Source of the DNA: Candidatus Aalborgicola lynettensis
GTDB lineage: Bacteria > Pseudomonadota > Gammaproteobacteria > Burkholderiales > Burkholderiaceae_C
Direction of reading: 5' to 3'
Length of the DNA stretch: 64,000 bases
NCBI GenBank assembly: GCA_016719405.1
Contig: JADJZE010000001.1
Span: 806,001 to 870,000 of the forward strand
The position numbers and the translations under genes are program-made. Positions 1 to 8,465 of this stretch are shown here, in pieces. Below the pieces are notes generated by a model. That model saw nothing but the letters and a program-made list of their open reading frames with translations, had not been told where the DNA came from and did no database searches. Position 1 is the first letter of the stretch. Every line of letters starts with the position of its first letter.

Positions 1-773
1 GGGTACACGCGTCGCCCGGCACCGGCAAAGCTGGTGGGAACGCGGTAAATCACATTGTTTTCAAACCAGCTGTGGCTCTTGTTCATGGCCAGGTTGTTGA
101 CGGCGGTGGGGGATTTGCGCGCGTCAATCGGGCCACCCATCATGGTCATGGACAGCGGCGTCAGCTCGCCCCGACTGGCCATCAGCGACACGGCGGCCAG
201 CACCGGCACGGTGGGTTGGCACACGCTCATGACGTGGCAGTTGCCGTATTTGCCCTGAATGTGGCGAATGAACTCTTGCACGTAGTTCACATAGTCGTCC
301 AAGTGGAAGGCCCCTTCGGACAAGGGCACCAGGCGGGCGTTTTTCCAGTCGGTGATGTAGACCTTGTGGTCGCCCAGCATGGTCTTGACCGTGTCGCGCA
401 ACAGCGTGGCGTAGTGGCCCGACAGGGGCGCCACTATCAGAACCGCAGGCTGGGCTTTGATGACATCGAGCGTGGGCGTGTCGTCGCTAAAACGCTTGAA
501 GCGGCGCAGCTCGCAAAAAGGCTTGTCAATTTCCACCCGCTCGTGAATGGCCACATCCACGCCATTCACATTGATGGTGCGCAGGCCAAATTCGGGCTTT
601 TCATAGTCTTTGCCCAGGCGGTGCAGCAGGTCGTAGCCGGCCGAAATGCGCTGCGCAAACGGGTTTTGGCCCAGAATTGAAAGCGGGTTCCCGTACGCCT
701 TGGCCGCAGCATAGGCCAAGTCAGAAAACGGCTCCATCAAGGAGCGTTGGGTTTCATAAAGCTGGTACAGCAT
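1..773 (-). CDS. phaZ: Intracellular polyhydroxyalkanoate depolymerase (3' end outside window)
   Basis: This is the N-terminal 257 residues of an intracellular PHB depolymerase, which mobilises stored polyhydroxybutyrate granules. The start ATG is the complement of 771-773 and opens MLYQLYETQRSLMEPFSDLA, a typical PhaZ N-terminus. The reading frame stays open to the window edge, so the C-terminal part is missing. The segment VMSVCQPTVPVLAAVS, about residue 200, looks like the nucleophile elbow of PhaZ1-type enzymes, in which cysteine replaces serine. A TGC-rich motif shared with the phaP promoter lies about 20 bp upstream of the start, which suggests common control by a PhaR-type repressor (inference). 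The family call is confident; the end is unknown. Confidence 0.9.
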   Translation of the reverse strand, partial: MLYQLYETQRSLMEPFSDLAYAAAKAYGNPLSILGQNPFAQRISAGYDLLHRLGKDYEKPEFGLRTINVNGVDVAIHERVEIDKPFCELRRFKRFSDDTPTLDVIKAQPAVLIVAPLSGHYATLLRDTVKTMLGDHKVYITDWKNARLVPLSEGAFHLDDYVNYVQEFIRHIQGKYGNCHVMSVCQPTVPVLAAVSLMASRGELTPLSMTMMGGPIDARKSPTAVNNLAMNKSHSWFENNVIYRVPTSFAGAGRRVY

Positions 774-793
774 GGAAGCCTCGCTTTCAGAAT

Positions 794-811
794 ATGTTGC
801 AGTGCAATATA
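794..811 (-). promoter_or_regulatory. Putative PhaR-type operator upstream of phaZ
   Basis: The 13-mer ATGTTGCAGTGCA at 794-806 recurs exactly at 1620-1632 in the phaP promoter. It overlaps a TATATT-like box (complement of 806-811) upstream of phaZ. PhaR proteins of PHB producers bind TGC-rich sequences at phasin promoters. Assigning this motif to PhaR is inference, because no phaR gene is in the window. Confidence 0.45.
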
Positions 812-847
812 GCAGTTATGGCTAACTTGCGTATTCCTGCCATCAGA

Positions 848-879
848 CCAAAAAAAAGGCCCCGTTTTGCAACGGGGCC
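848..879 (-). terminator. Intrinsic terminator of phaP
   Basis: Read on the minus strand, a 9-bp G+C-rich stem (GGCCCCGTT paired with AACGGGGCC, positions 879-858, 4-base loop) is followed directly by a run of seven or more T (857-849). It lies downstream of phaP and upstream of phaZ in the same direction, so it should end the phaP transcript before phaZ. Confidence 0.85.
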
Positions 880-1031
880 CTGAAGGGATCCCTGAACCTG
901 AAGGTTTCGAAAGGACCCGAGGAGACAACTGGTACATACAAACTGAACAACTTAATTCAGTGTGTGTATTGTATTAGGGTTTGTACCTATTTGTCTAGGG
1001 GAGTGGCCCCAAAAGTCACTATTTATGTCCT

Positions 1032-1565
1032 TCAGCGCTTTTTGCTGGTGGCATTCACAGCTGTTGCAGCCACAGCGTTGTAGTTGGCTTCTGCCACCTC
1101 GGTAGCCTGTTTGACGGCTTTTTGAACCGACTCCATTGCATTGTTGGCCGCAGCTACAGAACTTTTCATGATGGCGACGGCCGCTTCCGAACCAGCGGGG
1201 GCATTTTTGGCTGCGTTGTCCACCAAGCCCATGAATTTTTGTTGTGCTTCAGCCGCCTGGGCCTCCACGTTCTTGCTGAATTCTGCGGTCACTCCGGTGG
1301 CAATGTCGTAGAGGTGGCGGTTGTAGGCGGCGGTTTTTTCGGCCAAGGGCTGAAACAGGCTGGATTGCAGGGCTACCAATTCCTGCGCGTCTTTGACGTT
1401 CAGCAGCGACTGGGTGTGGCTGGAAGCATCCGACAGCGCGGCTTTGGAAGCGGCCAAGTTCAATTCAACAATCTTTTCGACGCCTTCAAACGCCTTGTTG
1501 GTCAGGCCAAACAGGGTTTCGATGTTGGCTTTGTGCGATGCCATTACTTGTTCAACGGTCAGCAT
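1032..1565 (-). CDS. phaP: Phasin, PHB granule-associated protein
   Basis: Phasins coat PHB granules and limit their size. The 177-residue product starts MLTVEQVMASHKANIETLFG and has the phasin pattern throughout: amphipathic helices rich in Ala, Lys and Glu with no signal peptide or membrane segment, and the core NLAASKAALSDAS...KDAQELVALQSS. The ATG at 1565 is chosen because GGAGATC lies 5-6 bases upstream; the longer open frame reaching 2159 has no such support. It is preceded by a good promoter with two TGC-rich motifs and followed by an intrinsic terminator, so it is probably a single-gene transcript. Members of the family (TIGR01841 type) are usually 170-190 residues, which matches. Confidence 0.93.
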   Translation of the reverse strand: MLTVEQVMASHKANIETLFGLTNKAFEGVEKIVELNLAASKAALSDASSHTQSLLNVKDAQELVALQSSLFQPLAEKTAAYNRHLYDIATGVTAEFSKNVEAQAAEAQQKFMGLVDNAAKNAPAGSEAAVAIMKSSVAAANNAMESVQKAVKQATEVAEANYNAVAATAVNATSKKR

Positions 1566-1619
1566 ATTGATCTCCAGTGGGTGAGTACATAAACCATGCG
1601 CGCTGGCGGTGCGAAATGC

Positions 1620-1692
1620 ATGTTGCAGTGCAGCATGGGTCGGATTATAGGGAGTTGCCCTGCGCACGCAAGTAAATTTTGCTGCAATGCAA
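1620..1692 (-). promoter_or_regulatory. phaP promoter with two TGC-rich operator-like motifs
   Basis: On the minus strand TTGCGT (1671-1666) and TATAAT (1649-1644) are separated by 16 bp, a credible sigma70 promoter. ATGTTGCAGTGCA (1620-1632) falls about where transcription should begin, and TTGCTGCAATGCAA (1679-1692) sits just upstream of the -35 box. In Ralstonia-type bacteria PhaR represses phaP from sites in this arrangement. The sites are seen; PhaR binding is inferred. Confidence 0.6.
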
Positions 1693-1793
1693 TAAATTGG
1701 CGCCGGCGTCGTTTTGGTGCACTCTGTCACATGCGCGTAATCCGCGCGTGGCGGTGCAGCGGATGGGGCTTTGCGCACTGGCACAATCTGCGC

Positions 1794-2237
1794 ATGCAGC
1801 AAGCCCCCGCCACCCAGCCGACGCCGCAACCGCGCAGCGCGTTCCGGGTTTTTCACGCCATAACCACCCGCTGGATGGACAACGACGCCTACGGCCACGT
1901 CAACAACGTGGTGTATTACAGCTGGTTCGATACGGCGGTGAACGCCTACCTGATCGAGCAGGGTGCGCTCGATATTCATGCGGGCAACACCATCGGCCTG
2001 GTGATTGAGACCCAGTGCAATTATTTTGCGTCCCTGGCGTTTCCGCAAACGGTGCAGGTGGGTATCCGGGTGGCGCGCCTGGGCACGTCCAGTGTGCGCT
2101 ACGAGCTGGGTATTTTTGGTGAAGGCGACATGACTGCCGCCAAGGGACATTTTGTACACGTGTATGTGGACCGGTGCACCCGCCGCCCGGTACCTTTACC
2201 ACCCCATTTGAGAACCGTTTTGGAGACTTTGTTATGA
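1794..2237 (+). CDS. Acyl-CoA thioesterase, hotdog fold (4HBT/YbgC type)
   Basis: The 147-residue product has the hotdog thioesterase signature: the motif TTRWMDNDAYGHVNNVVYYS (about residues 23-42), in which the Asp of the DxYGHVNN segment is the usual catalytic residue in 4HBT enzymes. Such proteins hydrolyse acyl-CoA thioesters in the cytoplasm. ATG 1794 is preferred because the conserved domain begins soon after it; the open frame upstream adds residues with no family resemblance and crosses the phaP promoter. The stop overlaps the start of the nitroreductase gene (ATGA at 2234-2237), so the two are translationally coupled. The exact substrate cannot be read from sequence. Confidence 0.85.
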   Translation: MQQAPATQPTPQPRSAFRVFHAITTRWMDNDAYGHVNNVVYYSWFDTAVNAYLIEQGALDIHAGNTIGLVIETQCNYFASLAFPQTVQVGIRVARLGTSSVRYELGIFGEGDMTAAKGHFVHVYVDRCTRRPVPLPPHLRTVLETLL

Positions 2238-2932
2238 CCCCATCAGAAATTGTGGACGCCGCCATCACCTCGCGTATGTCGGTGCGCGCCTTTACGGCAC
2301 AAGCGGTCGAGAAGGCGACCATCGAACACCTGCTGCAAGTGGCCAGCCGGGCGCCTTCGGGCACCAACTGCCAGCCGTGGCGCGTGTATGTGCTCAGTGG
2401 CGCCAGCCGCGACAGTTTGGTCGAAAAAGTGTGCGCGGCGCACGACGCGATGCGCGCCGACCCCGCTGTGGCCGCCGAATACGCCGAAGAATACGATTAC
2501 TACCCGCAGCAATGGATCAGCCCCTATATTGACCGCCGCCGCGAAAACGGTTGGGGTCTGTACGGTTTGCTGGGCATCGGCAAGGGCGACAAGGACAAAA
2601 TGCACGCCCAGCACCAGCGCAATTACCGTTTTTTCGATGCGCCAGTGGGATTGATGTTCACCGTCGACCGCGTCATGGGGCGCGGCTCCATGATCGACTA
2701 CGGCACGTTTTTGCAAAGCATCATGGTGGCGGCGCGGGCGCAGGGCCTGCACACCTGCCCGCAGGCGGCGTGGAACGGTTTTGCCAAAATCATCATGCCG
2801 CACGTGGGCGCAGGTGCCAATGAAATGCTGGTGTGTGGCATGGCCCTGGGTTATGCCGACCCGCAGGCTCCCGTGAATGGTTTTCACACACCGCGCGTGC
2901 CGGTGGCGGACTTCACCACCTGGCTCGACTGA
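2234..2932 (+). CDS. Nitroreductase-family FMN oxidoreductase
   Basis: The 232-residue product belongs to the nitroreductase superfamily, FMN enzymes that use NAD(P)H to reduce nitro groups, quinones or enones. The family start is clear: SRMSVRAFTAQAVEKATIEH (FMN-phosphate Arg residues) followed by ASRAPSGTNCQPWRVYVLSG (about 37-56). The C-terminal part has the usual GANEMLVCGMALGYADP segment. The ATG at 2234 overlaps the TGA of the thioesterase gene, so the pair is probably one transcript. The physiological substrate is unknown; proximity to PHB genes is not evidence of a role there. Confidence 0.88.
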   Translation: MTPSEIVDAAITSRMSVRAFTAQAVEKATIEHLLQVASRAPSGTNCQPWRVYVLSGASRDSLVEKVCAAHDAMRADPAVAAEYAEEYDYYPQQWISPYIDRRRENGWGLYGLLGIGKGDKDKMHAQHQRNYRFFDAPVGLMFTVDRVMGRGSMIDYGTFLQSIMVAARAQGLHTCPQAAWNGFAKIIMPHVGAGANEMLVCGMALGYADPQAPVNGFHTPRVPVADFTTWLD

Positions 2933-3044
2933 GTGCCAACCCGGACTGACGCCGACCAGCACATTGCAGCCGACGGCTTGGATGTGTCTGAAGCGCAGAT
3001 GGGGTGGGAAAAGGACTGAATGGGTTGGTGCCTTTTGGTGTGAA

Positions 3045-3100
3045 TTGCTATTGAATTTATAGCTGCTTGCGCACGTCCGACGTGCGGAAAAGGCCTATTT
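3045..3100 (+). repeat. Dispersed palindromic repeat, copy A
   Basis: This is the cleanest copy of a repeat found nine times in the window. The outer end reads TTGCTATTGAATTTATAGCT and is followed by a near-perfect 11-bp palindrome (TTGCGCACGTC, one base, GACGTGCGGAA) and an AAAAGGCCTATTT tail. It lies between the nitroreductase gene and rmuC. Confidence 0.8.
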
Positions 3101-3122
3101 CTTATAAATTTTTGGGGCAGGA

Positions 3123-4652
3123 ATGGACGTGAATACCGGGATTGTGTGGGCGCAGTTGGCGCTGGGCGTGGCCAGTGTGCTTCTGCTGGGCGTGCTGGTG
3201 CTGCGAGCCTCGCGCGCACCCAGCGGCGCTTTGGAGGCGCAACTGCTGCACAAAGAGCTGCACGACCTGCGTGCGCAAATCCAGCAGGGCAGTGAGCGGC
3301 TGGAGCGTGAACTGCGCCGCGAGGTGGCCGAGTCGTCCAAAGGCGCGCGCCAGGAGCTGACGCACAGCCTGGCCACCTTCCAGCAAAGCCTGACGCAGCA
3401 GGGGGCCGAGGCCACACGCACACAAAACACCCAGATCGACGCCTTTGGCCAGCAGCTGACCCTGCTGCAAAAAACGCTGTCTGACACGCTGGCCGGCCAA
3501 TTGGGGGGCTTGAGCGAATCCAATGCCCGCCGCCTGGGCGAAATGCGCGCCACACTCGACGCCCAACTGGGTGCCTTCGGCCAGCAATTGGCCGCCTTGT
3601 CCACCACCACCAGCGAGACCCTGACGGCGCAACTGGGCAGCTTGGCCGAATCGAACGCCCGGCGCATCGGCGAGGTGCGCGCCACGCTGGAGGCGCAGCT
3701 CACCCAACTGCAGACCAGCAACACCGCCAAGCTCGACGAAATGCGCGCCACCGTGGACGAAAAACTGCAGTCCACCCTGCAGGCCCGCCTGGGCGAGAGC
3801 TTCAAACAGGTGGCCGACCGGCTGGAGCAGGTGCACAAGGGCCTGGGCGAAATGCAAACGCTGGCGCAGGGTGTGGGCGACCTCAAACACCTGCTCACCA
3901 ATGTGAAGACGCGCGGCATTTTTGGCGAGGCGCAACTGGCCAGTTTGCTGGAGCAGGTGCTGGTCAGCGACCAGTACGCGGCCCAGGTGGCCACCCGGCC
4001 CGGCAGCAAAAATGTGGTCGACTTTGCCATCAAACTGCCCGGCAAATCCGAGAATGGCGCACCGCTGTGGCTGCCCATCGACGCCAAGTTTCCCAACGAA
4101 GACTACGAACGTCTGCTGGACGCGCAGCAGCGTGCCGACGTGGCCGGGGCCGATGCGGCCGGCAAAGCGCTGGAACTGCGCATTCGCCTGGAAGCCAAGT
4201 CCATGGTCGACAAATACGTGGAGCCGCCGCACACCACCGACTTTGCCATCCTGTTCCTACCCACCGAAGGCCTGTACGCCGAGGTGCTGCGCCGCCCCGG
4301 CCTGATGGAGGGCCTGCAGCGCGACCACCGCGTCACCCTGGCCGGTCCCACCACGCTGCTGGCCATGCTCAGTTCACTGCAAATGGGCTTTCGCACCCTG
4401 GCGCTGGAAAAGCGTTCCAGCGAAGTCTGGCAGGTGCTGGGCGCGGTCAAAACCGAGTTTGACAAGTTTGGCGGCGTGCTGGCCAAGGTCAAGTCGCAAA
4501 CCCAAACCGTGCTCAACACCCTGGACAACGCCGAAACCCGCAGCCGGGCCATGGGGCGTGCGCTCAAAAAGGTGGAGGCGCTGTCCGACGAGCAGGCGCA
4601 GGTGCTGATACCGGCGGACAAGGACTTTGACCGGGAGGTGGAGGGCGTTTGA
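3123..4652 (+). CDS. rmuC: DNA recombination protein RmuC
   Basis: RmuC proteins limit inversions and recombination between short inverted repeats and contain a nuclease-like core. The 509-residue product has one N-terminal membrane anchor (about residues 8-27), then a long coiled-coil rich in Gln, Glu and Ala with an internally duplicated heptad stretch (about 45-230; compare SESNARRLGEMRATLDAQL with AESNARRIGEVRATLEAQL). The conserved RmuC domain occupies about 240-480, with LPIDAKFPNEDYERL and ILFLPTEGLYAEVLRRPGL. Length and order fit the family. The start at 3123 gives the anchor at the right place; a weak GGGGCAGGA precedes it. Copy A of the dispersed repeat is directly upstream. Confidence 0.95.
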   Translation: MDVNTGIVWAQLALGVASVLLLGVLVLRASRAPSGALEAQLLHKELHDLRAQIQQGSERLERELRREVAESSKGARQELTHSLATFQQSLTQQGAEATRTQNTQIDAFGQQLTLLQKTLSDTLAGQLGGLSESNARRLGEMRATLDAQLGAFGQQLAALSTTTSETLTAQLGSLAESNARRIGEVRATLEAQLTQLQTSNTAKLDEMRATVDEKLQSTLQARLGESFKQVADRLEQVHKGLGEMQTLAQGVGDLKHLLTNVKTRGIFGEAQLASLLEQVLVSDQYAAQVATRPGSKNVVDFAIKLPGKSENGAPLWLPIDAKFPNEDYERLLDAQQRADVAGADAAGKALELRIRLEAKSMVDKYVEPPHTTDFAILFLPTEGLYAEVLRRPGLMEGLQRDHRVTLAGPTTLLAMLSSLQMGFRTLALEKRSSEVWQVLGAVKTEFDKFGGVLAKVKSQTQTVLNTLDNAETRSRAMGRALKKVEALSDEQAQVLIPADKDFDREVEGV

Positions 4653-4678
4653 TTGGACCCGCGCCGGCGCTTGGGCAT

Positions 4679-5209
4679 TTACATCGGAGCGATCGCGATG
4701 CAGGGTTGCGAGGTCCCGGGTGTTGCGCTGCTGGACACGGGTGTGGCCGGTTCGAACGTGGCGATGGCGGTGCCGTCGGCCTCGCGCAGGGTGATGTAGA
4801 GCCCGTTGTGCGCAGTGCGCGCCACCAGTGTTGCCGGGATGGCTGGGGCGGTGGCCAGGTCCGTGCCGGTGGGCGCGCGTCGGTAAAAGCCGTCAACGCG
4901 TACTTCGCCGCCAATTTCTTCCCAACGACCCTGGTAGTTAAAAGCCCAGCAGGTCCCCTCGACTTGAATGGCCGTGGCGCCAAACGACACCACCACATCG
5001 CCAGCGCCGTCCAGGCTGGCCGTGGTACTGGCTGTCGAGGCGTAGGTTTCGCTGGTGGTGTAGGTGCCTGCAATGGGGCCGCCGCCAGAGCCTCCTGTAC
5101 CGGGTCCGCAAGCGCTTGCCAGCAGGGTCACGGCCAAGGCGGCAGCGAGGTGGCACGGCGCCGCGGCGGTCGGTTGGATGTGCCGCAGGAGTCTAGACAG
5201 GCGGTTCAT
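4679..5209 (-). CDS. Putative lipoprotein of unknown function
   Basis: The 176-residue product begins MNRLSRLLRHIQPTA, then a hydrophobic segment ending in TLLASACGPGTGG. The Cys in LASAC is a plausible lipobox, followed by a Gly-rich linker. The mature part has no domain I can name; it contains one Trp-rich stretch (CWAFNYQGRWEEIGGEV) and two further Cys that could form a disulphide. ATG 5209 is chosen because it places the signal sequence at the N-terminus; the start overlaps the last 17 bases of the DUF6502 gene, so translation is probably coupled. It is likely membrane-anchored in the periplasm. Function unknown. Confidence 0.72.
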   Translation of the reverse strand: MNRLSRLLRHIQPTAAAPCHLAAALAVTLLASACGPGTGGSGGGPIAGTYTTSETYASTASTTASLDGAGDVVVSFGATAIQVEGTCWAFNYQGRWEEIGGEVRVDGFYRRAPTGTDLATAPAIPATLVARTAHNGLYITLREADGTAIATFEPATPVSSSATPGTSQPCIAIAPM

Positions 5210-6017
5210 GGGGAGTCTGGTCTTTAGTTGAATAGTAGTAAACGCCGAAACGGGCGCGTTGATTGCGTTGTTCGGCGCTGGCGTGGGCTGCGTCGTGGTC
5301 GTAGCGCAGTTGCGCTTCACGCATCACGGTGTGAAACGCGGTTTTCCAGGCCTGCGCCGCCACCTTGTGCAGGTGCAGTGCGGACTCGGGCGTAATTGCG
5401 TCGACGAAGACCGCCTGCTCCAGGAAATCGCCGTTGCCATCCAGGTTCTGGTACGCCGCTGCCAGGTGGTCGTGCAGGTTGTTGCGGACCTGGGTGGCCA
5501 GCTCGGAAAAGTCCTGTCGCGGCACAAACCCGTGTTGGAGCAGGGTGATCTGGCCATCGGCTTCGGCGACCAACCCCAGGCGCAGCAACTCGTCGAGTAC
5601 CGCGCGCGGGCGCACGTCCTGGCTGAGGGCGCGCACCAGGACGTCAAAACTGGGAGCTTCGCCGCTGCGGGCAATGGGCAGCGGGCTGTGCTGTGCGTCC
5701 AGATAGCCATCCTGGCTGAGCCAGCGCGCCACCACTTGCGAGGCCAGGCCGGAAAAACCGTCGGGCCGTACTGTGGGCACCGCCAGGCGGGTCAGGTTGC
5801 GCACATCGCGGCGGTGCACGCCGGACAACAGGCTGATGGCGCTGTCGGTCTGGGGCATGGCACGCGCACGTAACTCGTCTTGCGCGACCTGCAGAAACAC
5901 CGGTTTGAGCGCCGTCGCAAATGCCGGCAAAGCCACGCCGTGGCGCAGCATCAGCCGCACCGCCGGGCGCAGCATGTGCAGCACACTGTCCAAAACAAGG
6001 GCGGAACGGGTGGTCAT
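5193..6017 (-). CDS. DUF6502 family protein
   Basis: The 274-residue product matches the DUF6502 family, conserved in Burkholderiales without an assigned role. The N-terminal half (LDSVLHMLRPAVRLMLRHG through VHRRDVRNLTRL) reads like a winged-helix DNA-binding segment, so a regulatory role is possible, but this is inference. The C-terminal half carries ELATQVRNNLHDHLAAAYQN and a YYYS motif near the end. The start is placed at ATG 6017 (MTTRSALVLDS); upstream residues are not protein-like. It overlaps the lipoprotein gene by 17 bp, and the two form a coupled pair that I have seen described only as hypothetical. Confidence 0.75.
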   Translation of the reverse strand: MTTRSALVLDSVLHMLRPAVRLMLRHGVALPAFATALKPVFLQVAQDELRARAMPQTDSAISLLSGVHRRDVRNLTRLAVPTVRPDGFSGLASQVVARWLSQDGYLDAQHSPLPIARSGEAPSFDVLVRALSQDVRPRAVLDELLRLGLVAEADGQITLLQHGFVPRQDFSELATQVRNNLHDHLAAAYQNLDGNGDFLEQAVFVDAITPESALHLHKVAAQAWKTAFHTVMREAQLRYDHDAAHASAEQRNQRARFGVYYYSTKDQTPHEPPV

Positions 6018-6155
6018 GGGAGGGGGCGATGTGAAGGGGAAACCATGGTGTCGGGGCGCATCACGACGGCGTGGTGGCTGCTGCAAGAATTTGTGGGATT
6101 GTATTCCACATCCACCCACGGATGATCCTTGAACGGGGCTGGCCCGGGCAAACCG

Positions 6156-6437
6156 TCACGGTTCTTGGCGTACCGGCCCGGCGGCGTCCGGGGCCGCATG
6201 GCTGCCTGCATCTTGCTGGACTAATGGCTGGGCTGCGGCCCGCTCGGCTGCCTCGCGTGCACGGATGGCGCGTTTGCGGGCCGGGGCGCCCATGAAATAC
6301 AGCACCAGCGACACCGGCAACGCCCCGTAGAACAGGAACGTGAACACAGCGCCCAGCAGCGAACCCTGGGTGCTGGTGGCCTCGGCCACGCTCATCATGA
6401 GGGCCACATACAGCCAGCCGATGGGAATGATGTACAT
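6156..6437 (-). CDS. Small conserved membrane protein
   Basis: The 93-residue product starts MYIIPIGWLYVALMMSVAEA and has two hydrophobic segments (about residues 2-18 and 28-50), followed by a basic, Ala-rich cytoplasmic tail (RKRAIRAREAAERAAAQP). I recognise it only as a small hypothetical protein common near phaC in Comamonadaceae. ATG 6437 is chosen because the membrane segments then begin at once; the longer open frame to 6563 would overlap the phaC start. It is transcribed divergently from phaC across about 115 bp. Function unknown. Confidence 0.6.
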   Translation of the reverse strand: MYIIPIGWLYVALMMSVAEATSTQGSLLGAVFTFLFYGALPVSLVLYFMGAPARKRAIRAREAAERAAAQPLVQQDAGSHAAPDAAGPVRQEP

Positions 6438-6551
6438 AAAGAGCGTGTCGAGGGCGCGGATTGAAGCGATTTTGGCGCGGGGTGTCAGGATATCGTAGGC
6501 GCGGCCTGAGATACTACGGCCCTGAGACCAATCGACCAAAAAGGACCTGGT

Positions 6552-8315
6552 GTGACGCAACAAAGCCCCGACTTATGGACCCAAGCCGCGCAACAATTTC
6601 AGCAATCCATGACCGACCACTGGGCCCGGGCCCTGCAAGGCCTGCAAAACGTTGATTTGGGGATGGTTTCAGGCAACTTTACGCCCCAGGGGGGCAAATT
6701 GCCCGAGATTCGCTTCGTGCCCGAAAAAATGAAGGCACTGCAAGCGCAGTACATCCAGGACGTAATGGGTTTGATGGGGCAGGGCGGTGCCTCACAAAAA
6801 CCAGTGGGTGACAAGCGTTTTGCCGACGCGGCCTGGGCCAGCAACCCCTTGGCGGGTTTCACGGCGGCGGTGTACCAGATCAACGAACGGACCATGCTGG
6901 GCCTGGCCGACGCGGTGGAGTCCGACGCCAAAACCCGTAACCGCATCCGTTTTGCCATTGAGCAGGTCATGGCGGCATCGGCCCCCAGCAACTTTTTGGC
7001 CCTGAATGCCGAGGCGCAAAAGAAAGCCCTGGAGACCAAGGGTGAGAGTATCTCCAAAGGAATACAAAACCTGCTGCACGATCTGCACCAGGGCCATGTA
7101 TCCATGACCGACGAGAGTGTGTTTGAGGTCGGCAAAAACGTGGCCACCACCGAAGGCGCGGTGGTGTTCGAAAACGCCTACTTCCAGCTCATCGAGTACA
7201 AACCCCTCACCGAGACGGTGTACGAGAAACCGTTTTTGATGGTGCCACCGTGCATCAACAAGTTCTACATTCTGGATTTGCAACCCGACAACTCGCTGGC
7301 CCGTTATGCCGTGGCACAGGGGCACCGCACCTTTATGGTGAGCTGGCGTAACCCGGATGCCTCGCTAGCCCAGGCCACCTGGGACGACTACATTGAACAT
7401 GCCGTCATTGAGGCCATCCGTGTGGTACGTGACATCACCGGTGCACCCACCATCAATGCCCTGGGGTTTTGCGTAGGCGGCACCATGCTGGGCACTGCGT
7501 TGGCGGTATTGGCCGCGCGGGGTGCTGCCGAAGGCGAGCCGACTGCGCTGCCGGTCGAGAGCGCCACGCTGCTGACCACTTTTCTGGACTTTTCCGACAC
7601 CGGCGTGCTCGATGTGTTCATCGACGAAGCCTTTGTGCGCTACCGCGAAAACGAGCTGGGCCAGGGCGGCCTGATGAAGGGTAGCGACCTGGCCTCCACC
7701 TTCAGCTTTTTGCGCCCCAACGACCTGGTGTGGAACTACGTGGTGGGCAACTACCTCAAGGGCGAAACACCACCCCCGTTTGACTTGTTGTACTGGAATT
7801 CGGATTGCACCAATCTGCCCGGCCCCTATTACGCCTGGTACTTGCGCAACACTTACCTGGAAAACAACCTCGTCAAGCCCGGCAAAGCCACGGTGTGCGG
7901 TCAGAAGGTGGATTTAGGCAAGGTGGACATACCGGTGTATGTGTACGGCTCGCGCGAAGACCATATCGTGCCCATTGGGGGCGCCTACGCCTCCACCCAG
8001 CACCTTCCCGGCGACATCCGTTTTGTGATGGGGGCCTCTGGCCATATTGCCGGCGTCATCAACCCACCCACCAAAAACAAGCGCAGCCACTGGATACGTG
8101 CCGATGGCAAATTGCCACGAACCCATGCGCTGTGGCTCCATGGCGCGCAAGAACATCCCGGCAGCTGGTGGACCGACTGGTCGGTTTGGTTGGCCCAGCA
8201 CGCGGGCAAGCAGATTGCGGCACCCAAAACTTACGGCGCTGGCAAGGGCCGGGGCAAGAGCAAGTACAAAGCGATTGAGCCCGCGCCGGGCAGTTACGTC
8301 AAAGTGCGAGCCTGA
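6552..8315 (+). CDS. phaC: Class I poly(R)-hydroxyalkanoate synthase
   Basis: PhaC polymerises (R)-3-hydroxyacyl-CoA into polyhydroxyalkanoate on the granule surface. The 587-residue product has the length and architecture of class I enzymes: a variable N-terminal domain to about residue 200, then an alpha/beta-hydrolase domain. The lipase-like box LGFCVGGTM places the nucleophile at Cys307; the catalytic Asp lies in YGSREDHIVP and the catalytic His in MGASGHIAGVINPP. Translation starts at GTG 6552, with AAGGAC 6 bases upstream. phaA and phaB follow in the same direction, the standard phaCAB order, though 150 bp separate phaC from phaA. Confidence 0.96.
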   Translation: MTQQSPDLWTQAAQQFQQSMTDHWARALQGLQNVDLGMVSGNFTPQGGKLPEIRFVPEKMKALQAQYIQDVMGLMGQGGASQKPVGDKRFADAAWASNPLAGFTAAVYQINERTMLGLADAVESDAKTRNRIRFAIEQVMAASAPSNFLALNAEAQKKALETKGESISKGIQNLLHDLHQGHVSMTDESVFEVGKNVATTEGAVVFENAYFQLIEYKPLTETVYEKPFLMVPPCINKFYILDLQPDNSLARYAVAQGHRTFMVSWRNPDASLAQATWDDYIEHAVIEAIRVVRDITGAPTINALGFCVGGTMLGTALAVLAARGAAEGEPTALPVESATLLTTFLDFSDTGVLDVFIDEAFVRYRENELGQGGLMKGSDLASTFSFLRPNDLVWNYVVGNYLKGETPPPFDLLYWNSDCTNLPGPYYAWYLRNTYLENNLVKPGKATVCGQKVDLGKVDIPVYVYGSREDHIVPIGGAYASTQHLPGDIRFVMGASGHIAGVINPPTKNKRSHWIRADGKLPRTHALWLHGAQEHPGSWWTDWSVWLAQHAGKQIAAPKTYGAGKGRGKSKYKAIEPAPGSYVKVRA

Positions 8316-8465
8316 AAACGGACTTTGAAACGGGGTACCCATCGCAGCGCAAATGGGCGTTTGACGGGGCCGTGCATCGGTCGTGAATCGGCCGTGTAGG
8401 CGCCTCGGCCGAAACCCCAAAACCCCGATTTTTTTTGATTATTTGAAAACTGAAAGAGAAAAACC

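Noticed and set aside
1566..2159. N-terminal extension of the phasin reading frame
   Set aside because: It lies upstream of a good ribosome-binding site and crosses the promoter and the thioesterase gene on the other strand.
8388..8436. Hairpin and T-run between phaC and phaA as a terminator
   Set aside because: The 7-bp stem TCGGCCG/CGGCCGA is separated from the T-run by about 16 bases, so it does not have terminator geometry.
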